A DNA stretch of 64,000 nt from Mucilaginibacter lappiensis (GCF_900155965.1 NZ_FTMG01000015.1:113531-177530); one strand, 5' to 3'; shown: positions 34,481 to 44,112, numbered from the stretch's first letter. Program-made: numbers and translations. Notes: a model not told the origin generated them from the sequence alone.

Positions 34481-34579
34481 TTTATAAAGACGAAGGGAGA
34501 GGAAGTCTCGATGATCTTCAGCAACTTTTCAGCTTGAAATAAGTGCTAAACTTTTTTCTAAATTTTTTAGAAATATAAA
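34481..34579 (+). promoter_or_regulatory. Divergent SAM-riboswitch-like element
   Basis: A closing stem TTTATA/TATAAA surrounds the order AGACGAAGGGAGAGGAAGTC, GATGATCTTCAGCAAC and AAGTGCTAA, matching the S-box order (GAGGGA, GAUGAA, GCAACC, GGUGCUAA). Core bases differ: GAAGGGA for GGAGGGA, GCAACT for GCAACC, and P1 is only A/T. It may be a SAM-I/IV variant or have changed specificity. Confidence 0.65.
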
Positions 34580-34591
34580 TTAACTATTGTC

Positions 34592-34678
34592 ATGAAAACA
34601 TTAAATTATCTACAATCTTATGTGCGGCCCGCATCAACCTTACGATGTTGCATCATTCAGTTTGCCTTTTGGTTTTAA
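34592..34678 (+). CDS. Mini-ORF with Cys-Cys after second riboswitch
   Basis: 28 residues starting MKTLNYLQSYVRPASTLRCC and ending FAFWF. It begins 12 bases after the riboswitch-like element, in the same position as the poly-Cys leader after the first one, and shares the MKT start. Possibly a leader peptide. It overlaps no larger gene. Confidence 0.4.
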   Translation: MKTLNYLQSYVRPASTLRCCIIQFAFWF

Positions 34679-34809
34679 GTATTAACAGCTAAATTTTTTG
34701 CATGTATTCTTTTTCGGCCTTTGTAATAGGCCTATGGAATTCTTATGCCCAAATTTCAAAACAGGCCATTATCAAATTAAAACTTCCAATAACTAAATTT
34801 TATAAAAAT

Positions 34810-36126
34810 ATGAACATTCACAATTATTTAACTAAAGCAAAATACCTGTCGTTAGGTTTGCTGATCAGCGGCGCAACGTTAGCTGCTGATAAAAACCCTT
34901 CCTCAAAATTTATTAAGGAAGGTGTATGGCGAGGCGTGTTTACCGTAAGTGAATCGCAAGTGCCATTCAATTTTGAACTAAAAGGCAAAGATGCTGAACA
35001 CGCTGTATTTACACTGATCAATGGTTCGCGCCGTGATAACTTCCACGTAAAAGCAATAGGTAAAGATTCTGTTTACATTAAAATGAACACCTATGATGCG
35101 GCTTTGGTAGCTAAGATTGAGGACGATGGTAAAATAAGTGGTGAATACCGGAGCCTGGTACCAGGATTTAGAGGTAACTCACTGCCGTTTATCGCCGAAT
35201 ATGGTAAAAGCTATCGCTTTGTTGAACCCGGTAAAGACGTTGCCCCCAAAGCAGATCTTTCCGGTAAGTGGGAAATCAAGACCTATAGTAAAGAAGCCGT
35301 CCCTGCATCTATCGCCATTTTAAAACAAAAAGGGAATAAACTTACCGGGGTTGTTATGACCGTGGTGGGCGACACCCGCGAACTGGAAGGTACCGTTCAA
35401 GGCGATGAGTTTGCCTTGAGTGGCTTTACCGGCCCAAGTCCGTTTATCATCAAAGGAAAAATCAATGCCGATGGTTCAATCAGCGGCGAGGAGGGTTTTG
35501 GTATCTACAAAAACCTGAAATTTGACGCCGCCAAAAACGAAACAGTTGAATTGCCTGATCCTTACAAACTTACATTTTTAAAAGAGGGTTATAAAAAACT
35601 TGATTTTTCTTTCCCGGGTATTGATGGTAAAGCGGTTTCGTTGAGCGACAATAAGTACAAAGGAAAAGTGGTGATTGTAGAAATTATAGGTACCTGGTGC
35701 CCTAACTGTACTGATCAAACTGTATTCCTATCGCCATGGTTCAATAAAAACCGTAACCGTGGTGTAGAAGCTATAGCCATTGGTTTTGAGCAAAAAGACA
35801 GTCTTGACTATGCCAAATATACTTTAGGCAAGCTCAAAGAAAAATACGCCATCAACTATGATATAGCTTTTGGCGGCCTTGCCGATAAAAAACTGGTAGC
35901 TCAAAAACTTCCTGCGCTCAATAAATTCATTGCATTCCCTACAACAATTATTATCGACAGAAATGGTGATGTGAGGGAAATATATACCGGCTACACAGGT
36001 ACGGTAACGGGCAAATATCACAAGGATTATGAAAAGAAATTTAACCAGTTGCTGGATAAATTGATAGCTGAGCCTGCACCTGAAAGTGCCGCGGTTAAAT
36101 ACACAGCTTTACACCCAGGAAATTAA
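34810..36126 (+). CDS. TlpA-like thiol-disulfide protein, copy 1
   Basis: A protein of 438 residues with a signal peptide (SLGLLISGATLAA). Residues about 28-260 are a beta-rich domain with three repeats of lipocalin-like character (GVWRGVFTVSESQVPFNFEL); the C-terminal 170 form a thioredoxin fold with GTWCPNC (Cys297, Cys300) and FPTTIIIDRNGDVREIYTGY. Periplasmic reductase or isomerase of the TlpA/ResA type. A longer frame starts 108 bases earlier, but the Met before NIHNYL gives the right signal peptide. It follows the second riboswitch-like element, so its expression is likely sulfur-dependent. Confidence 0.85.
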   Translation: MNIHNYLTKAKYLSLGLLISGATLAADKNPSSKFIKEGVWRGVFTVSESQVPFNFELKGKDAEHAVFTLINGSRRDNFHVKAIGKDSVYIKMNTYDAALVAKIEDDGKISGEYRSLVPGFRGNSLPFIAEYGKSYRFVEPGKDVAPKADLSGKWEIKTYSKEAVPASIAILKQKGNKLTGVVMTVVGDTRELEGTVQGDEFALSGFTGPSPFIIKGKINADGSISGEEGFGIYKNLKFDAAKNETVELPDPYKLTFLKEGYKKLDFSFPGIDGKAVSLSDNKYKGKVVIVEIIGTWCPNCTDQTVFLSPWFNKNRNRGVEAIAIGFEQKDSLDYAKYTLGKLKEKYAINYDIAFGGLADKKLVAQKLPALNKFIAFPTTIIIDRNGDVREIYTGYTGTVTGKYHKDYEKKFNQLLDKLIAEPAPESAAVKYTALHPGN

Positions 36127-36152
36127 TTATTAACCGATCTATAATTTATCAA

Positions 36153-37475
36153 ATGAAAACACTCAATCTGATTACCTCATTCAAATGCCTGACAATAGGC
36201 CTGTTGTGTAGCGGAGCTGCCATAGCTGCGGATACCCTTCCGTCTGCAAAATTTATAAAAGAAGGCGTATGGCGTGGCGTATTTACCGTGGCCGAGTCAA
36301 AAGTACCATTCAACTTTGAGTTTAAAGGTAAAGATGCCGAACATGCCGTATTTACCTTGCTTAATGGAACCCGTCGTGATAATTTTCATGTGCAGCGTAT
36401 CGGCAAAGATTCGGTATTTATAAAAATGAATACCTATGATGCGGCCCTGGTTGCCAAAATAGAAGATGACGGAACCCTGAGTGGCGAATACCGTAGCCTG
36501 GTACCAGGTTTCAGGGGCAACTCATTGCCCTTTACTGCGGAATATGGCAAAAGCTATCGCTTTGTTGAACCCGGTAAGGATGTTGCGCCTGCGGCAAATT
36601 TAACTGGTAAATGGGAGCTTAAAGTTTATTCAAAAGAGCAGGTCCCCAATAAGATCGCTATACTAAAGCAAACAGGTAACAAACTTACGGGTGTTATTCT
36701 GCAGGTAACCGGCGACAGCCGGGAATTGGAAGGTACTGTTCAGGGCGATGAGTTTGAGCTGTCGGGTTTTACCGGGCCAAGTCCTAAGATCTATAAAGGA
36801 AAGATCAATCCTGATGGTACCTTAAGCGGTGAAATAGGGCAGGGTATTTATGATAATACCAAGTTTGATGCCGTGAAAGATGATAAAGCCGAATTGCCCG
36901 ATCCCTATAAGCTTACCTATTTGAAAGATGGCTACAAAAAGCTCGATTTTACCTTTCCAGATCTAACAGGAAAACCAGTATCACTAAGTGATGCCAAATA
37001 CAAAGGAAAGGTAACCATCATTGAAATTGTTGGTACCTGGTGCCCTAATTGTACTGATCAAACCGTATTTCTATCGCCTTGGTTTAACAAAAACCACAAT
37101 CGTGGTGTGGAAGCTATAGCCATAGGTTTTGAGCAAAAAGACAGCCTGAAATATGCACAATACACCTTAGGAAAGCTGAAGGAGAAGTACAATATTCAGT
37201 ATGATATCCTGTTTGGCGGCCTGGCCGATAAAAAGCTGGTATCACAAAAATTACCTGCCCTCAATAAGTTTGTCGCTTTCCCAACCACGATCATTATCGA
37301 CCGTAAAGGCGATGTAAGAGAAATATACACAGGGTACACCGGCACAGTAACTGGTAAGTATTATGCAGATTACGAGCAGAAATTCAATAAGCTTTTAGAT
37401 GAACTGATTGCGGAACCGGCTCCGGCCAACGCCTCAGCAACAGATTCAGAAAGTAATGCCCTTAAAGGTAAATAA
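36153..37475 (+). CDS. TlpA-like thiol-disulfide protein, copy 2
   Basis: A protein of 440 residues, a tandem duplicate of the preceding gene with the same architecture and the active-site WCPNC at the same residue numbers (297 and 300). The signal peptide is SFKCLTIGLLCSGAAIAA. It differs mainly in the linker and the C-terminal tail (PANASATDSES). The two copies start 26 bases apart and are cotranscribed. Divergence at many synonymous positions shows it is not a very recent duplication. Confidence 0.85.
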   Translation: MKTLNLITSFKCLTIGLLCSGAAIAADTLPSAKFIKEGVWRGVFTVAESKVPFNFEFKGKDAEHAVFTLLNGTRRDNFHVQRIGKDSVFIKMNTYDAALVAKIEDDGTLSGEYRSLVPGFRGNSLPFTAEYGKSYRFVEPGKDVAPAANLTGKWELKVYSKEQVPNKIAILKQTGNKLTGVILQVTGDSRELEGTVQGDEFELSGFTGPSPKIYKGKINPDGTLSGEIGQGIYDNTKFDAVKDDKAELPDPYKLTYLKDGYKKLDFTFPDLTGKPVSLSDAKYKGKVTIIEIVGTWCPNCTDQTVFLSPWFNKNHNRGVEAIAIGFEQKDSLKYAQYTLGKLKEKYNIQYDILFGGLADKKLVSQKLPALNKFVAFPTTIIIDRKGDVREIYTGYTGTVTGKYYADYEQKFNKLLDELIAEPAPANASATDSESNALKGK

Positions 37476-37563
37476 TCATTAATACACTCACTCCCGGTAA
37501 AGTTTAATGCTTTACCGGGTAACATTTAACATATTGAAAACAAATACAAAAAAACTATCCACC

Positions 37564-38226
37564 ATGACAACTAAATTAACCATCGCAACTTATTCCGCAG
37601 CTATTATTTCCATAGCAACCTTAACTACGGCTTTTACCCCCAATAAAAGCACAGCTAGCCATCCGATAAAAACAACTACAGCGCACAAGCATTATAAAGC
37701 GCAAAATTTTAAGGTTGATAATCAGGGGAGTAAACTTACATGGCAAGCCAAAAAGGCAACCGGCGACCATAACGGAGAGGTTAAAATAAGTAACGGCCAG
37801 TTTACATCCGAAAATAATGTATTAAAAAGCGGCACTTTTGATATTGACCTGAATACCATTACTGATGCCGATCTTATCGATCAGGCCTCGAATGATAAGC
37901 TGGTGAGTACCCTTAAAAGCGAGACTTTTTTCAGTACAGATAAATTCCCGAAAGCCAATTTTGCAATAGTTTCTGCAACTAAAACATCTGGTAATCAGTA
38001 TGATATTAAAGGTAAATTAACTATTAAAGGTATCACGAATGATGTGAGCTTCCCGGCAACGTTAGCCATTAGCGGCAAGAAATTGAATGCAACCGCCAAA
38101 ATTACGGTCGACCGTACCAAGTATGATATTAAATTCAGGTCGAAGAATTTTTTCGAAAATCTGGGCGACAAAGTGATCTATGATGATTTTGACCTGAATG
38201 TAAACTTGGTGGCCAACGCGCAGTAA
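37564..38226 (+). CDS. YceI family protein
   Basis: A protein of 220 residues with a signal-like N-terminus (TYSAAIISIATLTTAFT). The YceI lipocalin-like domain is clear: GSKLTWQAKKATGDHNGEVK, SGTFDIDLNTI, LKSETFFSTDKFPKANF, GKLTIKGIT and FRSKNFFENLGDKVIYDDF. YceI proteins bind isoprenoid or other lipids in the periplasm. The start is the Met before TTKLTI, which gives the signal peptide; the longer frame begins 57 bases earlier. It sits between the thioredoxin-like proteins and the peroxidase, a common neighbourhood for YceI in redox loci. Confidence 0.88.
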   Translation: MTTKLTIATYSAAIISIATLTTAFTPNKSTASHPIKTTTAHKHYKAQNFKVDNQGSKLTWQAKKATGDHNGEVKISNGQFTSENNVLKSGTFDIDLNTITDADLIDQASNDKLVSTLKSETFFSTDKFPKANFAIVSATKTSGNQYDIKGKLTIKGITNDVSFPATLAISGKKLNATAKITVDRTKYDIKFRSKNFFENLGDKVIYDDFDLNVNLVANAQ

Positions 38227-38301
38227 CGCACCGGGTTTTTAACAAATTTTAACAAAATGTCATGCAATTAAAGCCGCTTTAAGGAGCGGACAGCCATTGT
38301 T

Positions 38302-38409
38302 TTGACTAAAAAGACATCTAAAAATCCGGGTTTGGTGGTTAGTGAACAATTAGCCGAGGTAGCGGCTCATGCATACCCCGGCGAAAGTTCCGGAATACCT
38401 TTAAATTGA
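38302..38409 (+). CDS. Possible small ORF before the peroxidase gene
   Basis: A 35-residue frame starting at TTG: MTKKTSKNPGLVVSEQLAEV, ending SSGIPLN, stop one base before the peroxidase ATG. It has a protein-like composition but an unusual start; low confidence. Confidence 0.25.
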   Translation: MTKKTSKNPGLVVSEQLAEVAAHAYPGESSGIPLN

Positions 38410-38410
38410 T

Positions 38411-39373
38411 ATGAAAAAGAAAAGTACGCTATTGGTTTTAACTGTATTTAGTTTAATGATAAGTCTTACCGGTTTTATGGGCGGCAGGGATGAAGTGCAG
38501 AACAAAGAACAACTGGGTGAGAAACTTTTTTTCGATCCGATATTATCGTTGGATAAAACCATCAGTTGTTCCTCCTGTCATAAGCCGGAATTTGCCTTTG
38601 CAGATACAGCTAGTTTTAGCTTAGGTATTAAAGGTAACCGCACTACCAGAAATTCACCGGGGCTTACTAATCTGTCTGGCAGGCCACATCTTTTTTGGGA
38701 TGGGCGCGCTTCTTCTTTGGAAGAGCAGGCCATGGGACCTATTACATCGGCCACAGAAATGGGTTTGTCGTTGGATGAGGCAGTTAAAAGGTTAAATGAT
38801 GATGTAGTTTACGCCGCCGCTTTTCAAAAAGTATTTGAATCACCAGCCAGTAAGGATAATCTACTCAAAGCAATAGCTTCATTTGAGCGTACGCTAGAAA
38901 CATCAAACAGTCCATACGACCGGTACATCAATGGTGATGATAACGCACTATCCACTTCGGCGGCTAGGGGCAGATTATTGTTTATAGGTAAAGCCAACTG
39001 TAACAACTGCCATTCGGGCGAGGATTTTACAGCCGACAGGTTTAAAAGTATTGGCCTGTATAACGGGAAGGATCTGAACGACCCGGGCCGGTCCGTGATC
39101 ACCAAAAACAAAACCGAAGATGGCGAATTTAAGATCCCGAGCTTGCGCAACGTGGCCGTTACCGCGCCTTATATGCATAATGGTAAGTTTAAAACCCTGC
39201 ACAGCGTGGTGGAGTATTATAATAACCCTTCGGCTGTAGTTAAAGATGGTATTAACCGCGACCTCTCACTTGATAAACCTTTAAACCTCAGCAGCAGCGA
39301 AATTGATGACATTGTTGAATTTTTAAAAGCGCTCACCGACGACCGCTTTAAACAAAAGATTGCCGCTAATTGA
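38411..39373 (+). CDS. Di-haem cytochrome c peroxidase (MauG/CcpA-like)
   Basis: A secreted protein of 320 residues (signal LLVLTVFSLMISLTGF). Two c-type haem sites: CSSCH (Cys53-His57) and CNNCH (Cys197-His201). The family context KLFFDPILSLDKTISCSSCH, ATEMG, and APYMHNGKFKTLHSVVEYY near the C-terminus is that of bacterial diheme peroxidases, which reduce hydrogen peroxide with electrons from cytochromes. It follows the TlpA and YceI genes and precedes the TonB receptor on the same strand. The group ends with a superoxide dismutase, which fits a peroxide/superoxide defence role. Confidence 0.9.
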   Translation: MKKKSTLLVLTVFSLMISLTGFMGGRDEVQNKEQLGEKLFFDPILSLDKTISCSSCHKPEFAFADTASFSLGIKGNRTTRNSPGLTNLSGRPHLFWDGRASSLEEQAMGPITSATEMGLSLDEAVKRLNDDVVYAAAFQKVFESPASKDNLLKAIASFERTLETSNSPYDRYINGDDNALSTSAARGRLLFIGKANCNNCHSGEDFTADRFKSIGLYNGKDLNDPGRSVITKNKTEDGEFKIPSLRNVAVTAPYMHNGKFKTLHSVVEYYNNPSAVVKDGINRDLSLDKPLNLSSSEIDDIVEFLKALTDDRFKQKIAAN

Positions 39374-39480
39374 AAATATAATCCCCTATCCAAATAATTA
39401 ATTGATCCGGGCATCATTAAGGTGCTGGCAGGTGTTTTCGCCTTGCTGTGGCCACTGCCTTGCCTTAAAACTATTGTAAA

Positions 39481-42243
39481 ATGAAGAAAATTGTACGCTT
39501 AATTCTATTTCTCAGCCTGCTTTACGGGCAAAATGTATGGGCACAAAAACGAACGGTAAGCGGAGTAGTAAACTCCGCAGATGATAAAGCGCCCTTGCCT
39601 GGTGTGTCGGTAACCGTAAAAGGGCTTAACCAGGGAGCGGTTACCAAAGCTGACGGTTCCTTTGAGATTGTGATACGCAACGGTAAATACCTGGTGTTTT
39701 CTTTTATTGGCTTTGAAACCCAGGAGGTGGAGATTGACGGTATTAAAAACTTTAACATTAGCTTAAAACCTGCTGGTAATGCATTGAATGAAGTACAGAT
39801 TGTGGGCTCCCGTAATGCTAACCGTACCAAACTCAACTCTGCATCACCTGTGGATGTTATTGATATTAAACCTCTGTTGGAGTCGGCTCCGCAGGTGAGT
39901 GTAACACAGATACTGCAATATATATCGCCATCTTTTCACTCGGTAAATGGCAGTAATGCGGGCGATGCGGGTTCGGCACTGAGTTTAGCCCAGTTACGTG
40001 GTTTAGGGCCTGACCAGGTTTTGGTTTTGGTTAACGGAAAGCGCAGGCATAAAAGCGCGAATGTAAACTACGGTGGCTTGGGTAATGGTTCAACAGGATA
40101 TGATCTGAACTCCATACCCACGGGTTCTATTGATCGCATTGAGATACTTCGTGATGGTGCAGCGGCCCAGTATGGCTCAGACGCTATTGCCGGGGTGATC
40201 AATATTGTGCTGAAGAAAAAAACAGATGACCTGGCAGTGAGCAGTACCGGAAGCACCCGACGCCGGGGTGATGGCGCGGTAACACGCACTAATGTTAATT
40301 ACGGTGTGGGATTTGGCAACGGAGGGTATATCAACGCTACCGCAGAGTATGCTACCCAGGCTATTTCGCTACCATCGGGCAATGCAGATGCTGGTTTATA
40401 CAACGGACCTATATATGGTGGTGGCGCCAACACCCGCGGATACGATGCTATTTATACCAAAGATATCGACGATGCCATATTGAAAAGCCGGGGCATTGAT
40501 CGTCACTTTTTTGATCAGCGGGCCAGTGGTTCCAATGCCGGGCAGGATGCTTTGCTGTTTTTTAACGCAGGGCTTCCTTTAAAAAATTCAGCTGAACTGT
40601 ACGCTTTTGGTGGTATCAGCAGCCGTAATTCGCAGTTTACAGCAACGTATCGTTTACCGGGCTGGACATCCAGAAATAATAACTTCATCTATCCCGATGG
40701 TTTTTTACCGGCCATGGAAAACAACATTGTAGATGAGTCAATAGCCATAGGTTTAAAAGGTAAAGTAGGCGACTGGAATGTCGATTTATCTAATGTGTAC
40801 GGTAAAAATGTTTTTGGCAACCGGGTTGATAATTCACTGAATGCCAGCCTGGGCCTAAAAAGCCCTACCAGTTTTGATGCCGGTAGTTATAATGCCAGTC
40901 AAAACACTACAGCTTTAGATTTTACCCGCTATTTTGATAAAATATTAAAAGGGCTCAACATTGCCTTTGGTGCACAACACAGGGTGGAGACCTTCCAGAT
41001 TAAAGCAGGGGAGGAGGCCTCTTACTCCAAAGCCGACCAACGCACTATTGTTGATATAGATACAACCACCGCGGGCATACCATATTTATCATCGGCTGGT
41101 GTTACTTCCTTGAATGGTCTGGCGGCAGGTTCGCAGATCCACCTGGGTTTCAGACCCGAAAATGCGGTTGATGTCAATCGTTCGGTAACCGCCGGTTATG
41201 CCGATGTGGAATTGAATGTAACTAAAGAATGGTTGGTATCTGCAGCGGGTAGGGCTGAGTATTTCTCAGACTTTGGTAATGTATTTACCTGGAAGGCTGC
41301 AACCCGGTACACCTTTGCCTCCTGGTTAAACCTGCGCGGATCTGTAAACACAGGTTTCCGGGCACCAGATCTGGCGCAATCTTATTATACCTCGGTATCC
41401 ACCACCTTTCAGCAGGGTAGGGGCGTTGATATCCTGACCGCATCTAATCAAAGCGCCGCGGCAAGAGCCTTAGGTATCCCTAAATTATCACCCGAAAAAT
41501 CAAAAGGGTATACTATCGGACTTACCTCGGCACCCGGCAGCAACGTAGAGTTAACGGTAGATGCTTATCTCATTAATATTGATAACCGGGTAGGTAACAC
41601 GGGTAACTTTACATCTACAGATGCTAATCTACCTGCCGATGTAAAAGCTTTATTTCAGCAAACTGGCGCGGCACAAGCCAACTTTTTTTATAATGAATTT
41701 AGTACACGCACCAAAGGGATAGAGTTTACAGGCAGCTACAACGTATTGCTGAACAAAGGAAGTATCAACTTTTTATTCGGTGGTAATTTTGCTAAGAATG
41801 AAGTAACCAAAGTAAATACTCCAAAAGGCCTGGAAGCTTACAGGAACGTAATTCTAAGTCCGGGAGAGCGTGCCAGGGTAACTACCAATATCCCCGGTCA
41901 AAAAATTAATCTGCAAGGTATCTACAGTATAGATAAATTTACTTTCCTGGCCCGTACCGTATACTTTGGCAGTGTTACCACGGCTACGTTGCTTAGCGCC
42001 GCCGATCCGCTCAACCCGGTTTATTTCTACCAAAAGCTTAAACCGATATGGGTAACCGATCTATCGGTAGGATATAAGTTTACCGCCAAACTACAAGGTA
42101 CCGTAGGGGTAAACAATTTATTCAATAGCCTGGGCGATTATTCCGATCCAACTATATCAGGCTTGCGTAATCCTACAGTGGTTGGTATTCAAAATGGCAG
42201 CGCGGGTATTCAGCCATTTGTCAGGTTATCAGCCCATTTTTAA
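39481..42243 (+). CDS. TonB-dependent receptor
   Basis: A protein of 920 residues: signal peptide (LILFLSLLYGQNVWAQ), a carboxypeptidase-like regulatory domain of about 90 residues (VSGVVNSADDKAPLPGVSVT), a plug domain (LRGLGPDQVLVLVNGKRRHK, IEILRDGAAAQYGSDAIAGV) and a long beta-barrel ending VRLSAHF. It takes up a large or scarce compound through the outer membrane with TonB energy. Its operon position behind a sulfur-responsive leader suggests a sulfur-containing or metal ligand (inference). The next gene is a DUF4397 lipoprotein, not a SusD. The short TonB receptor remnant at 22.3 kb is unrelated in location. Confidence 0.93.
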   Translation: MKKIVRLILFLSLLYGQNVWAQKRTVSGVVNSADDKAPLPGVSVTVKGLNQGAVTKADGSFEIVIRNGKYLVFSFIGFETQEVEIDGIKNFNISLKPAGNALNEVQIVGSRNANRTKLNSASPVDVIDIKPLLESAPQVSVTQILQYISPSFHSVNGSNAGDAGSALSLAQLRGLGPDQVLVLVNGKRRHKSANVNYGGLGNGSTGYDLNSIPTGSIDRIEILRDGAAAQYGSDAIAGVINIVLKKKTDDLAVSSTGSTRRRGDGAVTRTNVNYGVGFGNGGYINATAEYATQAISLPSGNADAGLYNGPIYGGGANTRGYDAIYTKDIDDAILKSRGIDRHFFDQRASGSNAGQDALLFFNAGLPLKNSAELYAFGGISSRNSQFTATYRLPGWTSRNNNFIYPDGFLPAMENNIVDESIAIGLKGKVGDWNVDLSNVYGKNVFGNRVDNSLNASLGLKSPTSFDAGSYNASQNTTALDFTRYFDKILKGLNIAFGAQHRVETFQIKAGEEASYSKADQRTIVDIDTTTAGIPYLSSAGVTSLNGLAAGSQIHLGFRPENAVDVNRSVTAGYADVELNVTKEWLVSAAGRAEYFSDFGNVFTWKAATRYTFASWLNLRGSVNTGFRAPDLAQSYYTSVSTTFQQGRGVDILTASNQSAAARALGIPKLSPEKSKGYTIGLTSAPGSNVELTVDAYLINIDNRVGNTGNFTSTDANLPADVKALFQQTGAAQANFFYNEFSTRTKGIEFTGSYNVLLNKGSINFLFGGNFAKNEVTKVNTPKGLEAYRNVILSPGERARVTTNIPGQKINLQGIYSIDKFTFLARTVYFGSVTTATLLSAADPLNPVYFYQKLKPIWVTDLSVGYKFTAKLQGTVGVNNLFNSLGDYSDPTISGLRNPTVVGIQNGSAGIQPFVRLSAHF

Positions 42244-42261
42244 TCATTCATCATATAAAAC

Positions 42262-43104
42262 ATGAACAAAATATATTCCATAAATAAAAAGGCGATGAAT
42301 AGTACAGCTTTCATTTCGCGGTCAAAGGGATTGTTATTATTGGCAGGGGCATTGATGCTGATCGCCTCATCCTGCAAAAAAACAGATTACCTGGATATTA
42401 ACGCGGCCGACAGACCTCCGCTTGCCGCGCATATCAGCTTTGTAAATGCCCGGCCGGTTAATGTGGGCATACAATTCTGGACGTATACCACGCAGGTAAC
42501 TAAAACCGCGGTACCCATTAATGGAAAATCAGATTATCTGGATGCGCAGTTTGGCGATGTGCAGATCAACTTTACCGAGGGTACAAATACATCTTATAAG
42601 GCATCGCGTGAGTTTGGTAACAGTGCTACATTTACCAGCAGCGGCGGCCCCAATGGCCCCATAGCCAACTATTATCACACGGTGTTCGCCATTAAAAATA
42701 CCAAGGCAACCGCCGATTCGCTGATCCTGTTTTATGATGACCTGGCAGTACCCGCAGCAGGTAAGGCCAAAATAAGGTTTGTGAACCTGGCGCCGGGTAG
42801 CCCGAATGTTGATTTTGGCATAACTGGGCAAACCGCTTTGTTTACCAATACCGCTTATGGCAGGGCGGGAAGCTCGGTTTTGTCAGGGACTGGTTTAAAT
42901 ACCTGGTCTATAGGGCCATTTATTACTATTGACGCAGGTGTTCTTGATTTCCAGGTGAGTAATACAAGCGATCATTCAGTAGTAAACATCCTGAATAACC
43001 AATTGAGCAACATTAGTTTGCAAGCTGGTAAAATTTATACCATTTACATCAACGGAACGCCGGGCAGCGCAGCCATTGGTGCAACTATACTTACACACAA
43101 CTGA
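42262..43104 (+). CDS. DUF4397 lipoprotein
   Basis: A protein of 280 residues (or 269 if it starts at the Met of MNSTAF, 33 bases later, which has a better signal peptide and an AAGG just before it). The lipobox is IASSC followed by KKTDYLDI. Two DUF4397-type repeats with VRFVNLAPGSPNVD-like patterns are visible (ISFVNARPVNVGIQF; IRFVNLAPGSPNVDFGI). It starts 18 bases after the TonB receptor and is probably its surface or periplasmic companion. Confidence 0.85.
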   Translation: MNKIYSINKKAMNSTAFISRSKGLLLLAGALMLIASSCKKTDYLDINAADRPPLAAHISFVNARPVNVGIQFWTYTTQVTKTAVPINGKSDYLDAQFGDVQINFTEGTNTSYKASREFGNSATFTSSGGPNGPIANYYHTVFAIKNTKATADSLILFYDDLAVPAAGKAKIRFVNLAPGSPNVDFGITGQTALFTNTAYGRAGSSVLSGTGLNTWSIGPFITIDAGVLDFQVSNTSDHSVVNILNNQLSNISLQAGKIYTIYINGTPGSAAIGATILTHN

Positions 43105-43207
43105 AATACAGCACATTATATAAGTGATTTAATAGCGTGTGCTTTAAAGCATGCCCGGTTCCGTTCCGGGCTGCTTTAATTTGTTAAACCCTCTAAAATA
43201 TCATATC

Positions 43208-43945
43208 ATGAAAACAAACAGTCGCAGAAAATTTATCGAAAATACCTTAAAAGCAACGGTAATAGCTGCCGTAGGCGGTCCCATACTTCTAAAAAGTGCA
43301 TCCGCTTCGGTAACCGGCAATCACTATCAGGTTAATGCCGATGAAGCCTTAAAATTTACACAGGTACTATTAGGTTTTGATTATAAGGCATTAGAACCGC
43401 ATATAGATGCACTTACGATGGAAATCCACTATACCAGGCATCATACCAGCTATATTAAAAATGTGAATGAGGCCATTATAGCCGAAAAATTGACTTTTAC
43501 TTCTGAGAAGGATTTTTTTGATAATGCCTCCAAACTATCGGCGAGGGCTCGTAACAATGGTGGCGGTGCATGGAACCACAACTTCTTTTGGCAAAGTTTA
43601 AAACCAGGTACGCCTGCTGGACCGGATGGCAAGGTAAAAAAGGCTATCATAAGTTCATTTGGTTCTGTGGAGAAATTTAAAGAGTTATTTAGCCAGGCAG
43701 CACTTACTCGTTTTGGCTCGGGCTGGGCATGGCTGATTAATGATAATGGTACTTTAAAAATAACGTCGACTGCAAATCAGGATAACCCATTGTTTAATAA
43801 CGCGGAGGTAAAAGGTACGCCATTATTGGCCTTGGATGTTTGGGAGCATGCCTATTATTTAAAATATCAGAATAAACGTAACGAATATATAACGGGTTGG
43901 TGGAATGTTGTAAACTGGGATGAAGTAAACAAAAGGTTGGTGTAA
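43208..43945 (+). CDS. Fe/Mn superoxide dismutase, exported
   Basis: An enzyme of 245 residues with a twin-Arg-like N-terminus (NSRRKFIENTLKATVIAAVG) that suggests export by the Tat system. The Fe/Mn-SOD ligands are visible: His in IHYTRHHTSYI, His in NNGGGAWNHNFFW, Asp and His in LDVWEHAYYLKYQNKR. It converts superoxide to peroxide and oxygen, which the di-haem peroxidase encoded two genes upstream could then reduce. The open frame begins 57 bases earlier, but the Met before KTNSRRK is the start. Confidence 0.92.
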   Translation: MKTNSRRKFIENTLKATVIAAVGGPILLKSASASVTGNHYQVNADEALKFTQVLLGFDYKALEPHIDALTMEIHYTRHHTSYIKNVNEAIIAEKLTFTSEKDFFDNASKLSARARNNGGGAWNHNFFWQSLKPGTPAGPDGKVKKAIISSFGSVEKFKELFSQAALTRFGSGWAWLINDNGTLKITSTANQDNPLFNNAEVKGTPLLALDVWEHAYYLKYQNKRNEYITGWWNVVNWDEVNKRLV

Positions 43946-44112
43946 TATGAGGGTAAAAATAGATGATAGGCGCCGTCAAATGCGGTTGAGTGGAAGTCGA
44001 TGGTGGCAATAGGGCCATTAGAATGCTCTGTTAAGAATGAAAGATCAGGCTGTCGAACAGAATAAGGACTAAAACGGCAAACCAATCATTTCAATTTTAA
44101 TGCCTTCATCGG

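Noticed and set aside
39420..39483. Short GTG-initiated frame ending in the TonB receptor ATGA
   Set aside because: It is only about 20 codons, hydrophobic by chance, and lacks support.
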